The notes: generated by a model not told the origin, from the sequence alone. A DNA stretch of 64,000 nucleotides from Streptomyces sp. Go-475 (GCF_003330845.1 NZ_CP026121.1:4569501-4633500); one strand, 5' to 3'; positions 41,873-50,263 are shown, numbered from the stretch's first letter. Translations and numbers: made by a program.

Positions 41873-43833
41873 GCATGCCAACTCAGTCGGCTCAAGTATT
41901 GGAGCCAGAGGCTCGTCGCCTCACCATCTTCGCAATGGATCTCGTGGGCGGGGGTCGTCGAGTATCCCTGAAGCCCGGACTGAACCTGGTCCACGGGAAC
42001 ATCACCACGGGAAAGACGACGTTCGTACGCCTTATCAGGTCGCTTCTTGGGACGGTTCCTTCCGGACTGCCTGAGGAGACTGAGGTCGTCAGCGACATCC
42101 GTGCTCGCCTGAATTTGGGCGGGCAGCTGTGGGAAGTTAATCGTCCTCTGAGCTCTACTCGAAGCGCACCTGTCGACCTAGTCGAGGTCTTGGACGAGGA
42201 TGGTCGAGAGCCTCGAACGCTTCGTCTGCCGGCGGTTGGATCCCAAGCTTCCTTTGGTCGATTCCTCCTCGATCAAATGGACATTCCTGCAGTATCAGTC
42301 CCGCAAGCGCGGTCGAAGCCCACTGAGGGGCTCACACCTGTCACAATGTCTGACTGGCTGGGGTACTGCATTGTCACCGGTGACGAAATCGATGCTCAGG
42401 TCTTTGGTCATCATCACCCCTTCCGTGATCAGAAACGGCGGTGGGTATTTGAGCTCGCATACGGTCTATACGATGCCGAAGTCGCTAAGCTCGTGGCTGC
42501 GCTCAAGAGCGTTGAAATTAAGATCGGCGCGCTCGATCGAGAGGAAGAGCTGCAGAAGCAGTTTTTGGCCGAGACCCCCTTTTCTAGCTCCGAGGCACTA
42601 GTCCGACGCATTGCGGAGATCGATTCAGCTTTGGCTGAAAATGCTACGCAGTCCGTGGATGGTGTATCGGAAGTCGTAGCTACTTTCGACGTGGGTAAGC
42701 TGCGAGAGGATCTGCTCCTTAGTCGCGCTAAGGCGCGTCAAGCGGCAGACGAGATACGTAAAAATGAAGGTCAGCTTAAGGACCTCACGGACCTGTTGGG
42801 GCAACTCAAGAGCCAGTTCTCAAGATTGACTAGGGCCATCATTTCGGATGAGTGGCTTGTTGACTTTGATTTCGTGGTGTGTCCGCGCTGCGGTAGTGAC
42901 GTGGAGCCCGCTCGCGCGACAGACGAATGTTGCTACCTTTGTCTGCAAACGCCTGGCAGCAGCTCATCGAGAGAGGCATTCCTGGCAGAGCAGGATCGCA
43001 TCGTAACTCAGATTCAAGAGACAGAGTCGGTGATTGCTTCAAGGCGCGAGAGCCTAAGTTCGCTAAGGGCCCTTCACGCAGAGTTGAGTGAGCAGGAGGA
43101 GATCCTGTCGGCTCAGTTGAACAGCCGAACACAAACTTTCGTATCGGATCGCGAGTCACAGATTGCTGAATCGGCGAGCAATCGTGCCTACTTGGCGGCG
43201 GAACGCAATAAAGCCGAGGAGTATCTACGCATCCTCGAGCGATTTCAACTCACTTTCTCGAGCCGCCAGGAGCTTGAAGAGCAAAAGGCGGAAATTGAGG
43301 ATAAAATCGCCAGACGCGAACTGACAGCGTCGGCGTCCGAATCCTATATTGAGCTACTGGAGGATAGACTCCTTGGCTACCTGTCGCAGCTAAATGTTCC
43401 GCACTTTGATGCCGACCTAAGTGTCACGATTAATCGGAAGACTTACCTGCCGGAAATCAGTGGACGAACCTTTGACGAATTGTCGAGCCAAGGGTTGAAG
43501 ACACTGGTTAACGTGGCACATTCTCTCGCGCATCACACCGTCGCGATTGACAATAACCTGCCGATGCCTGGACTATTGGTTCTTGATGGTCTGTCTGCGA
43601 ATGCTGGGCGGCGAGGTTTTGACGAGGATCGAATCCGGGATATGTATCAGCTCCTCATGAGTGTTTCAGAGGAGTATGGCGATCGACTACAGATAATTGC
43701 CGTCGATAATGATCCGCCTGCCGATCTGTGGGGCGACCTGTCGAGTATGGAGGTTCTCCATCTTACGCAGGAAGACAAACTGATTCGCTTTCCGCCGGTA
43801 GTTGTTCCTAATCAGGCAGCGGGAACGGAATAG
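41869..43833 (+). CDS. Rad50/SMC-like ATPase of an ABC-3C system
   Basis: A 654-residue ATPase. The N-terminal lobe has Walker A 'GNITTGKTT' (43-51). A long coiled coil (~200-335) leads to a zinc-hook-like knuckle with C338-P-R-C341 and C355-Y-L-C358, then a second coiled coil (~370-480), and the C-terminal lobe with the signature region 'ISGRTFDELSSQGLKTLVNV' and Walker B 'LLVLDGLSAN' near 568. The layout matches the ATPases of ABC-3C conflict systems. It would sense phage or foreign nucleic acid and relay the signal through the middle component to the nuclease. Last gene of the coupled operon; the stop is at the very edge of a large inverted repeat. Confidence 0.82.
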   Translation: MSMPTQSAQVLEPEARRLTIFAMDLVGGGRRVSLKPGLNLVHGNITTGKTTFVRLIRSLLGTVPSGLPEETEVVSDIRARLNLGGQLWEVNRPLSSTRSAPVDLVEVLDEDGREPRTLRLPAVGSQASFGRFLLDQMDIPAVSVPQARSKPTEGLTPVTMSDWLGYCIVTGDEIDAQVFGHHHPFRDQKRRWVFELAYGLYDAEVAKLVAALKSVEIKIGALDREEELQKQFLAETPFSSSEALVRRIAEIDSALAENATQSVDGVSEVVATFDVGKLREDLLLSRAKARQAADEIRKNEGQLKDLTDLLGQLKSQFSRLTRAIISDEWLVDFDFVVCPRCGSDVEPARATDECCYLCLQTPGSSSSREAFLAEQDRIVTQIQETESVIASRRESLSSLRALHAELSEQEEILSAQLNSRTQTFVSDRESQIAESASNRAYLAAERNKAEEYLRILERFQLTFSSRQELEEQKAEIEDKIARRELTASASESYIELLEDRLLGYLSQLNVPHFDADLSVTINRKTYLPEISGRTFDELSSQGLKTLVNVAHSLAHHTVAIDNNLPMPGLLVLDGLSANAGRRGFDEDRIRDMYQLLMSVSEEYGDRLQIIAVDNDPPADLWGDLSSMEVLHLTQEDKLIRFPPVVVPNQAAGTE

Positions 43834-44000
43834 GTCGGTGGAGCGGCTTTGGGGTGGCGCTGCTTTGGCGCGAGTGATCATGGCCCCGTAAGCTTCCGGC
43901 GCGTCGGGCAGTCTGTGGACCTGCCCGGTAAAGCACGACGTTGGGGCCATGATTTTCGAGGCTCGCGCCAAAGTGGCTCCGTAAAGCCGTGGAGCCGACC
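43833..44000. repeat. 168-bp imperfect inverted repeat with inner hairpin
   Basis: Arms of ~55-58 bp (43833-43887 and 43943-44000) pair with small interruptions: GGTCGG...CGGCTTT...TTTGGCGCGAG...ATCATGGCCCC against its complement. The intervening 55 bp contain their own perfect 7-bp hairpin (CGGGCAG / CTGCCCG, 43905-43927). The outer ends are GGTCGG/CCGACC. It begins at the stop codon of the ATPase gene. Possible roles: strong terminator, single-strand origin of rolling-circle replication, or a MITE-like insertion. Confidence 0.85.
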
Positions 44001-44170
44001 GCCCCAGCCGCGACGTACCCCTTCTCTGACATCAGGCCGCTGCATGCTCTTAGCGCGGCACGGGCGCCGGCCGGGCTGGAGCGGGGCGGAGACTGGAGCG
44101 CAGGCCCGGCCGGGGGCCGGGCCGCGCGCGGTGAGCGGAGCGAGCCGCCTTGAACCCGTGAAGAAGGTTG

Positions 44171-45268
44171 TTACTCAGTGGTGGCTGTGATGCGCCACAA
44201 GGGAGCGTCGTACTGCTGTGGACGGCTGTTGATGAGCAGCTGGCGTAGGTCTTCGCGCAGGGAGCCGTTCAGGTTCAGGGCTTCGGTGATGCGGCGGAAC
44301 GTCGTATGGGTGACTCCGCGGCCTCGGGCTTCGGCTACGAACTGGTCGAGCTGAGACAGCACGACCTCAGGGTCGAGCTGTGCCGGTGGCTGGTCCTTGA
44401 GCCATGCGGCCTTGTTGCGCTCGTAGTCGATCTCCGAGTAGCCGCAGATTTCGCGGCTGTGTGCCTCAATCTCGTCTAGGTTGGCGGTCGTCAGGATGGC
44501 GCGGGCCAACTGGTTGCGGGTCAGTGCCTCGTCCAGGTCGACCTCATGGACCGTCGGTCCCTCGCCAGTGAGCGGCACAGGAAGGCCGGCGTCTCGCATC
44601 TCGCAGGTGCCGCGTACGCCTCGGGCTGTCGCCGCGAGCATCCCGGTTGCCTCGGAGGGGTGCCACTCCAGGACCGAGCTGATGGGCTCGACGTTCTTCG
44701 TGGTGAGGGTGTGGATGAGCGGGCCGAGCATGCCGCGCACTTCGTCGAGGGGGAGTTCCCCGTCAAGGCCGGGGCCCGCCACCAGGAGGCGAACAGGAGC
44801 GTTCAGCTGGCAGCACGCGGCGAGGGTGACGGCATCGGCAAGCGGGCTCTTCAACGTCGGCTCATCGCCGCGGGCGAGGATGTCGCCGCCCACGTCCAGG
44901 AGGTCGATCGACTCTGGTGACAAGTGGTCCGCCAGCTCTTCGAGTTGGCGGGTGACGCCTTCGACCCCGTAGCGCGGATCGATCAGCGCGAACGTGTGCC
45001 GGAGCTCTGCTGCGAGTCGGGGGAGAGTCGAGCCCGCCGGAGCGATCGGGCGAGCTTCGGCCGGCACTGCCCAGACCGCTGGGGTGAAGGGCTGGAGACC
45101 GGTGAAGTTGTCCGGTCCTCGGGGACCGGGAACCGGGTCGATCAGGAGACGGTCCCACGCGTACGTGAGGATCACCGCCTGCTCCTCGTCGCCGTAGAGG
45201 GCGGCGTGAATCATTGCGGCGGCGACTGCGTCGCCCCCTCCTCCTGCTGCGACGATCAACCGCGTCAT
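44171..45268 (-). CDS. DUF1152 family protein
   Basis: A 365-residue soluble protein. The start 'MTRLIVAAGGGGDAVAAAMI' is the glycine-rich loop typical of DUF1152, followed by 'DLLDVGGDILARGDEP' and 'RLLVAGPGLDGELPLDEV'. The fold probably binds a nucleotide or similar ligand, but no reaction is known. The start at 45268 is preferred to an in-frame GTG at 45301. It diverges from the first GntR gene, and a dyad related to that regulator's other sites lies 43 bp from its start, so it is probably repressed with the transfer functions. It is an uncommon companion of AICE backbones. Confidence 0.8.
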   Translation of the reverse strand: MTRLIVAAGGGGDAVAAAMIHAALYGDEEQAVILTYAWDRLLIDPVPGPRGPDNFTGLQPFTPAVWAVPAEARPIAPAGSTLPRLAAELRHTFALIDPRYGVEGVTRQLEELADHLSPESIDLLDVGGDILARGDEPTLKSPLADAVTLAACCQLNAPVRLLVAGPGLDGELPLDEVRGMLGPLIHTLTTKNVEPISSVLEWHPSEATGMLAATARGVRGTCEMRDAGLPVPLTGEGPTVHEVDLDEALTRNQLARAILTTANLDEIEAHSREICGYSEIDYERNKAAWLKDQPPAQLDPEVVLSQLDQFVAEARGRGVTHTTFRRITEALNLNGSLREDLRQLLINSRPQQYDAPLWRITATTE

Positions 45269-45310
45269 GCGTCTCAGCCTACGGGGTAGGGGGTTGACCA
45301 CTCACCCTAT

Positions 45311-45333
45311 AGTGGCTAGAGGCCATAGCCACT
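45311..45333. promoter_or_regulatory. GntR operator in the DUF1152/GntR divergent promoter
   Basis: AGTGGCTA-N7-TAGCCACT, with overlapping AGTGGCTA..GGCC sub-sites on both strands. The half site AGTGGC also forms the dyads at 46189 and 46213 downstream of the same GntR gene, so this is most likely its operator. Confidence 0.75.
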
Positions 45334-45412
45334 TGTATCGAGAAGCAGGCCTCAGCTCGGTAGCGGGGTGCCCGCCTACTCGCCTGGGGCTCGCCTTGGG
45401 TGAGGAGGACTG

Positions 45413-46153
45413 ATGCCGCAGATCGAGGAGGCTCAGCCGAAGTATCTCCAGATCGCGCACTACATCCGTGATCAGATTCTTCGGGGTGACCTGCGACCGG
45501 GGGACGAAGTGCCGTCCGAACGGCAGTTGGCAGCGGACTGGAAGGTGTCGCGGCCCACGGCCGCGCGGTCGTTGGAGGCGCTGAGCCATCAGGGGCTCGT
45601 CGAGAAGCGTCAGGGGTCGGGCACGTATGTGCGGAGCCTTGAAGTCAACCGGCGGGCTCGTGAGCTGTACGGGCGCGCTCGGCAGACCGGGAAGATCTAC
45701 ACGCCCGGGGAGTACGCCGTAATCACCTCTGCCGGTTGGCTGGAAGCGCCGGACCATGTGGCTGAAGCGCTGGGCCTGGTCAAGGATCGCCGTGCGGTGC
45801 ACCGCCGGCGGGTGACCAACAACCAGGACGGGCCGATCACGCTGTCCACCTCGTGGTTCGCTCCGGATGTCGGTCAGCGCGCGCCGAAGCTGCTGGAGCC
45901 GGAGCGGATCCAAGAGGGCACGCTGCTGTACGTCGAGAACATGACCGGTCGGCAGGGAAGTTACGCGGAAGATCGCATGTGCGCGCGGGAGGCGACGGAG
46001 GAGGAGGCCGAGGACCTTCAACTTGCCGCCGGCTCGGCTGTGCTGATCGTGCACCACGTCGTCTTCGACCTCCAGGACCGGCCGTTGGAGTTCGCTGAGG
46101 CCACCTACCCGCCGCATCGCTGGGCGTTCGAGCAGGGCTACCCCCTCACCTGA
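45413..46153 (+). CDS. GntR/HutC-family repressor 1 (KorSA-like)
   Basis: A 246-residue repressor: winged helix ('QPKYLQIAHYIRDQILRGDL', 'SERQLAADWKVSRPTAARSL', 'KRQGSGTYVRSL') and a UTRA effector domain ('LVIVHH' region, 'EFAEATYPPHRWAFEQGYPL'). GAGGAGG lies upstream of the ATG. Dyads of AGTGGC half sites are found upstream of its divergent neighbour and directly downstream ahead of the next operon, the arrangement expected of KorSA, which keeps pSAM2-type transfer and replication genes silent. Confidence 0.9.
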   Translation: MPQIEEAQPKYLQIAHYIRDQILRGDLRPGDEVPSERQLAADWKVSRPTAARSLEALSHQGLVEKRQGSGTYVRSLEVNRRARELYGRARQTGKIYTPGEYAVITSAGWLEAPDHVAEALGLVKDRRAVHRRRVTNNQDGPITLSTSWFAPDVGQRAPKLLEPERIQEGTLLYVENMTGRQGSYAEDRMCAREATEEEAEDLQLAAGSAVLIVHHVVFDLQDRPLEFAEATYPPHRWAFEQGYPLT

Positions 46154-46188
46154 GGGGGCCAGTTGCGGCGAATCGCTTGCGTGGGCCA

Positions 46189-46228
46189 AGTGGCTAATGC
46201 CACTATCCAGAAAGTGGCTAAGGCCACT
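46189..46228 (+). promoter_or_regulatory. Two GntR operators ahead of the zinc-finger/HATPase genes
   Basis: AGTGGCTAATGCCACT (46189-46204) and AGTGGCTAAGGCCACT (46213-46228), 24 bp apart, both with six-base arms and a four-base centre. GGGAGG of the next gene follows at 46234. Confidence 0.8.
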
Positions 46229-46248
46229 TCACTGGGAGGAGGCGCGGT

Positions 46249-46422
46249 GTGACGAGTCAGCGGCCGGATCAGGGCACGCACTTACCTTGCCGGGGTTGCC
46301 GGGGGCGCGGTTGGAAGCGCGTCGGCTCGCGTACGACCCTGGCGCTTGCCACCGCTGCCGACCGCGCCCGCGCCACATCGAAGCGGCGCTGCCTCGACTG
46401 CGACGGCAGCGGCAGGAAGTGA
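46249..46422 (+). CDS. Small double-CxxC zinc-knuckle protein
   Basis: A 57-residue basic protein, GTG start at 46249 behind GGAGGAGG. It contains 'CRGCRGRGWK' near the start and 'CLDCDGSGRK' at the very end, i.e. two C-x2-C-x-G-x-G type knuckles like those of DnaJ, separated by a basic Ala/Arg/Thr stretch. It probably binds one zinc ion and possibly nucleic acid or a partner protein. It is seven bases ahead of the HATPase gene and should be co-transcribed with it under the first GntR repressor. Confidence 0.75.
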   Translation: MTSQRPDQGTHLPCRGCRGRGWKRVGSRTTLALATAADRARATSKRRCLDCDGSGRK

Positions 46423-46428
46423 GCACCC

Positions 46429-46869
46429 ATGGCCTACATGATCGACCGCTACCCGTCTGAGGAGTCACCGCGTCTCGGTGCGATGACCTTGCACCCTGTC
46501 GCTGAGTCTGTGCCGCGGGCTCGGCGCTGGTTCCGCAAGTTCATCGCCCCGTACAACCCAGCCTGCTCCGTCGACGACTGCGTGCTGATGATCTCGGAGC
46601 TGGTCACCAACGCCATCGCTTACGGCCGGTCGGACGAACCCTGGCTCGTACGGGTTGAGTGGTTCCGTGAGGGGACCTCGCTCCGAGTCGACGTGCACAA
46701 CCCCGGCTTTCTGGCGAACGTGCGGCTGAGGCATCCCGACGCCAACGACTCCCACGGGCGTGGACTTCTCCTGGTTGATTCGCTGGCCGAGTCGTGGCAC
46801 GCCGCACCGAGCCGCTTCGGCGGAACCGTCGTCTCCTTCCTGGTAGCCGATGCCTGGCCCGGAAGGTAA
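46429..46869 (+). CDS. HATPase_c anti-sigma-like ATP-binding protein
   Basis: A 146-residue single-domain GHKL ATPase of the RsbW/SpoIIAB-like group frequent in Streptomyces: 'VPRARRWFRKFIAPYN', the N box 'LMISELVTNAIAYGRSDEPW', 'RVDVHNPG' and the G box 'DSHGRGLLLVDSLAESW'. Such proteins inhibit sigma factors or act as switch kinases; the partner is unknown. ATG at 46429, just after the zinc-knuckle gene. Confidence 0.88.
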   Translation: MAYMIDRYPSEESPRLGAMTLHPVAESVPRARRWFRKFIAPYNPACSVDDCVLMISELVTNAIAYGRSDEPWLVRVEWFREGTSLRVDVHNPGFLANVRLRHPDANDSHGRGLLLVDSLAESWHAAPSRFGGTVVSFLVADAWPGR

Positions 46870-46955
46870 GAGTTCGCTCCGCTTCTACTTTGACAATCGA
46901 AGATTCGCTAGTCTGGTTGACCAGTTGACTTGGCCAATCCCGACAGGCGGCGTTC

Positions 46956-47684
46956 ATGGCGTATGAAGTGGAGCCACCGAAGTACGTGCGCCTCGCACAG
47001 ACGATCCAGCGTCGCATCGAGGACGGCACGTACCCGCCTGGCACTCGGGTACCCAGCGAGAACCAGTTGGTGCAGTCCTTCGGGATGTCCCGCCCCACCG
47101 TCGTGCGGGCGCTGGAACTGCTGAAGCGTGATGGCTGGCTGGAGTCCCGACAGGGGTTCGGCACGATCGTGCGAGGCCGCCCGGCTGTCGTTGAGCAGAA
47201 GGACCGCCGGGGGACTGAGACGCTCACGCGCGATGAGTCGGGAGCGGCGGGCCGGTTGGTCGAAGTCGGCTACGTCCCCGTTCCGGCGCGGGTCGCATCC
47301 GTCCTCGGGCTGCCCAAGCGGGCCAAGGTTCTCATGCGCCGGTTCCTGGCGGAGGAGGATGGCGAACCGGTGGAGCTGGTGTCGTCCTACTTCCCCGCCG
47401 GCCTGGTCGAAGGTACGGAACTGGAGAGCGCCGACGCGCTGGCAGGTGGCACCCGCGCACACCTGGAGACGCGCAAAAAGGTCCGCTTCGACCATGTGAC
47501 GGAACGGGTTTCGGCGCGTCTGCCGGAGCCCTCCGAAGCGGAGCTTCTGGATCTCCCTGAGGGGGTTCCGGTCCTCAGTGTCCTGGTCGTCGCGTGTGAC
47601 GCTTCTGGGCAGGCGCTGCAAGTCTCCGACGTGCTGCTTCCCGCCGACCGGCAGGAACTGGAAGACACCTACCGTCTGAACTGA
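46956..47684 (+). CDS. GntR/HutC-family repressor 2
   Basis: A 242-residue GntR protein with UTRA domain: 'PPKYVRLAQTIQRRIEDGTY', 'SENQLVQSFGMSRPTVVRAL', 'ESRQGFGTIVRG', then 'VLMRRFLAEEDGEPVELVSS'. It differs clearly from repressor 1. A distinct half site, AAGTCAACT, occurs upstream (46923-46931, inverted) and twice downstream (47736 and 47770), overlapping the promoter of the transfer operon, so this protein probably represses transfer and itself. Confidence 0.9.
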   Translation: MAYEVEPPKYVRLAQTIQRRIEDGTYPPGTRVPSENQLVQSFGMSRPTVVRALELLKRDGWLESRQGFGTIVRGRPAVVEQKDRRGTETLTRDESGAAGRLVEVGYVPVPARVASVLGLPKRAKVLMRRFLAEEDGEPVELVSSYFPAGLVEGTELESADALAGGTRAHLETRKKVRFDHVTERVSARLPEPSEAELLDLPEGVPVLSVLVVACDASGQALQVSDVLLPADRQELEDTYRLN

Positions 47685-47730
47685 GCCCGATGGGCGGCCC
47701 GTTCGCCGCCTACTCCACCTAGATTCGCAC

Positions 47731-47780
47731 TTGACAAGTCAACTTGACATCTCTAGCTTCGAACTTGCTAAGTCAACTTG
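47731..47780 (+). promoter_or_regulatory. Promoter and operators of the transfer operon
   Basis: TTGACA (47731-47736) and TAGCTT (47754-47759) with a 17-bp spacer form a good vegetative promoter. The direct repeat AAGTCAACTTG (47736-47746 and 47770-47780) brackets it and overlaps the -35 box; TTGACAAGTCAA is itself a dyad. Likely operators of GntR repressor 2. Confidence 0.7.
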
Positions 47781-47817
47781 TCAGGTGACGAGTTGATCGA
47801 CTCAAGAGGAGAAATCT

Positions 47818-48168
47818 GTGCGTGTGATCCGTATTGACGCTTCGACCGCCACGATCCTGCTCACCGAAGCGCCGGCGCCGAAGGTGCGTGACCGGCAGAC
47901 CGGTGAGATCGCCAAGGACGCCGTGAGCGGTGAAGCGCTGATGACGGTCGGCGTCGTCTACATCGACGAAGGTGAGTCGTCGCTGATCCAGGTCACCGTC
48001 CCCGAGAGCGGTGTGACGGACGGCCTGACCGTCGGGGCCCCGGTCTCGCTGCCGGGGCTCATCGCCCGGCCGTGGGAGAGCGTCTTCAACGGGCAGCAGC
48101 GGCACGGCATCGCCTACCGGGCGACCGCCGTTGCTCCGGGCGCCTTCCCGATGGAGCAGGCGGGCTGA
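47818..48168 (+). CDS. Conserved AICE protein upstream of the translocase
   Basis: A 116-residue beta-rich protein ('MRVIRIDASTATILLTEAPA', 'ALMTVGVVYIDEGESSLIQV', 'GAPVSLPGLIARPWE'). Proteins of this kind regularly precede the FtsK-like gene in AICEs and are named after SCO3933 as a regulatory-protein family; no mechanism is known to me. The GTG start has AGAGGAG upstream. First gene of the transfer/replication operon, six bases before the translocase. Confidence 0.75.
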   Translation: MRVIRIDASTATILLTEAPAPKVRDRQTGEIAKDAVSGEALMTVGVVYIDEGESSLIQVTVPESGVTDGLTVGAPVSLPGLIARPWESVFNGQQRHGIAYRATAVAPGAFPMEQAG

Positions 48169-48173
48169 TCGTC

Positions 48174-49547
48174 GTGATCGACCTGGTGACGTGGGCCGAG
48201 CTGGGCGGGTCGCTCGCTGCGATAGGCGGCGCGGCCTACGCCCGGCATGCCCATCCGGCGGCGTACTGGTCCACGGTCGGGCTGCCCGTCTCGATGGCCC
48301 GACTGCTGGCCTCGTATACCTCCACCATGGACGCGTGCGGCCTGACAGTTGAGCCACCTCGGTGGCGGGCCCTGGCCGTCAAGGCCACGACTCGCCGTGA
48401 GGTCCGGCCGGTGCCTCCCCGCCGGGGCATGATCCGGCCCACCTCGACCGGTCTGCGGCTCCGGCTGCGGCTGGCTCCGGGCCAGGAACCAGCGGACGTG
48501 GCGGCCTCGGCCGAACGGCTCCGGCACGCCTGGGGCGTCCATGCCGTGTACGTGCGGGACGTCAAGCCCGGTGTCGTGGAACTGCGGCTCGTCGGCTTCG
48601 ACGTCCTGCGCAAGGTACGGATGCCCCGTCGGACCGACGCTGGTCCGCTTCGGGTGCCGGTGGCTCTGCGGGAGGACGCAACTGCCTTCGTACGGGACTA
48701 CCGGGCCGTACCTCATGAACTCGTGCTCGGCGCCACGCTGTCCGGCAAGTCAATGTTCCTGCGGAACCTGCTTGCCGGGCTGGCCGCTCAGCCGGTGGTC
48801 CTGGTCGGGATCGACTGCAAGCGCGGTGTGGAGCTGGCGCCGTTCGCTCCTCGACTCTCGGCGCTGGCGACCGATCCGGAGCAGGCGGCCGAGCTGCTGC
48901 CCGTGCTCGTCAAGGAAATGGAGGACCGATACGACCTGATCAAAGCGCGGCAGGGCATCGCGCCCGGCACCCCGGATGAGCTGATCACCTCGGACGTCTG
49001 GGGCCTGCCGGAGGATGAACGCCCGGCTCCGATCGTGCTGTTCGTCGACGAAGTGGCGGAACTCTTCCTCGTCGCCACGAGGAAGGAGGAAGAGCGACGG
49101 GACGAGATGGTCACTCAGCTCATCCGGCTCGTTCAGCTCGGCCGTGCGGCCGGCATCTACCTGGAGGTCTGCGGGCAGCGCTTCGGGGCCGAATTGGGCA
49201 AGGGAGCGACCATGCTCCGGGCACAGCTCACCGGCCGGGTCTGCCATCGGGTGAACGACGAAGCGTCCGCGAAGATGGCGCTCGGTGACATCGCCCCTGA
49301 GGCTGTTCTGGCCTCTTGCGCCATAGCGGCTGAGTTGCCCGGCCTCGCCGTCGTCGGCGACACGTCCGGCGGCTGGTCCCGCATCCGCACCCCTCACCTG
49401 TCCCTCGCCGACGCTGCGGCCACCTGCCGCGAGACGGCGCACCTCGTCCCGGATATTCCGGCGCTCGCGCCGTTCCGGCCTCATGTTCCACCCGTGCCGG
49501 TGAAGGAGTCCGGTCCCCTGGCCACTCCTCAGCCGATCACCGAGTAG
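48174..49547 (+). CDS. FtsK/SpoIIIE-type DNA translocase (TraSA-like)
   Basis: A 457-residue transfer protein. One or two short N-terminal hydrophobic stretches are followed by the motor domain: Walker A 'GATLSGKSMFL' (from 186) and Walker B 'PIVLFVDEVAELF' (~287-297), then 'RAAGIYLEVCGQRFGAELGK' and 'LTGRVCHRVNDEASAKMALG', characteristic of Tra proteins of Streptomyces plasmids. It would pump double-stranded element DNA between hyphae as a hexamer. Start GTG at 48174. It is the central gene of the transfer module. Confidence 0.92.
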   Translation: MIDLVTWAELGGSLAAIGGAAYARHAHPAAYWSTVGLPVSMARLLASYTSTMDACGLTVEPPRWRALAVKATTRREVRPVPPRRGMIRPTSTGLRLRLRLAPGQEPADVAASAERLRHAWGVHAVYVRDVKPGVVELRLVGFDVLRKVRMPRRTDAGPLRVPVALREDATAFVRDYRAVPHELVLGATLSGKSMFLRNLLAGLAAQPVVLVGIDCKRGVELAPFAPRLSALATDPEQAAELLPVLVKEMEDRYDLIKARQGIAPGTPDELITSDVWGLPEDERPAPIVLFVDEVAELFLVATRKEEERRDEMVTQLIRLVQLGRAAGIYLEVCGQRFGAELGKGATMLRAQLTGRVCHRVNDEASAKMALGDIAPEAVLASCAIAAELPGLAVVGDTSGGWSRIRTPHLSLADAAATCRETAHLVPDIPALAPFRPHVPPVPVKESGPLATPQPITE

Positions 49548-49627
49548 CCGACTCGCTCCCACGGTCGGCGCGGCCGTCCCGCGCCAAGTCCCTAGCCGAC
49601 CCATGTCCGGAACTGGAAGGAGTGGCC

Positions 49628-50263
49628 GTGCGTGCCCTGCCCGTCCGTGTGGACGCCGTGCTCGTTCAAGCGGTGATCGCTGCCGCGCTGTCCTTCGCTC
49701 ACCTGCATGACCTGGCGCTCGCTGCCGGACAGGAGGGCTGGAAGGCCTGGGCCTATCCGGTCTCCGTCGACCTGCTGTTGGTCGCGGCCTGGCGGCGCCT
49801 GCGCTCCGGTGAGGCGAAAGCGGCCGGGTGGTGCTGGTTCCTCGTCGCGCTGACGGCGTCCCTAGGCGCCAACGTCGCCACCGCCGGGCTGCTCGACTTG
49901 GAGGACGTACCGGCCTGGCTCCGCATCCTCGTCGCCGGCTGGCCTGCGGTTGTCTTCCTCGGCGGCACGCTGCTCGCTCACGGAGCAGCGCATCCCAGCA
50001 CGGACCCGGCTACGGCACAGGCGCCGGAACCGACCGCCGCAGACAGTGAGCCGCCTACTGCTGCGCCCGAACTGCCGGCCGCCGCACTGGAGTCGGCGCC
50101 GCCGCCTGCAGCCCCGGTACCGCCCGCGCTCGTCACTCTCGCCCGGAAGGTCGCCGACGAACACCGCGCCCGGACCGGGACCGACATCGACACCTCGACC
50201 CTTCGCGCCCGGCTCGGTGTGCCCATGCCGCTCGCCGAAGCCATCACCACCCAACTCACCTGA
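49628..50263 (+). CDS. DUF2637-type spread protein (SpdB-like)
   Basis: A 211-residue protein: four membrane helices (~10-115; 'QAVIAAALSFAHLHDLALAA', 'WAYPVSVDLLLVAAWRRLRS', 'CWFLVALTASLGANVATAGL', 'WPAVVFLGGTLLAHG') and a Pro/Ala-rich C-terminal tail ending in a small helix-turn-helix-like segment ('DTSTLRARLGVPMPLAEAIT'). DUF2637 proteins accompany Tra in Streptomyces elements and help spread between hyphal compartments. The GTG at 49628 has AAGGAG six bases upstream and is preferred to the GTG at 49622. Confidence 0.85.
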   Translation: MRALPVRVDAVLVQAVIAAALSFAHLHDLALAAGQEGWKAWAYPVSVDLLLVAAWRRLRSGEAKAAGWCWFLVALTASLGANVATAGLLDLEDVPAWLRILVAGWPAVVFLGGTLLAHGAAHPSTDPATAQAPEPTAADSEPPTAAPELPAAALESAPPPAAPVPPALVTLARKVADEHRARTGTDIDTSTLRARLGVPMPLAEAITTQLT

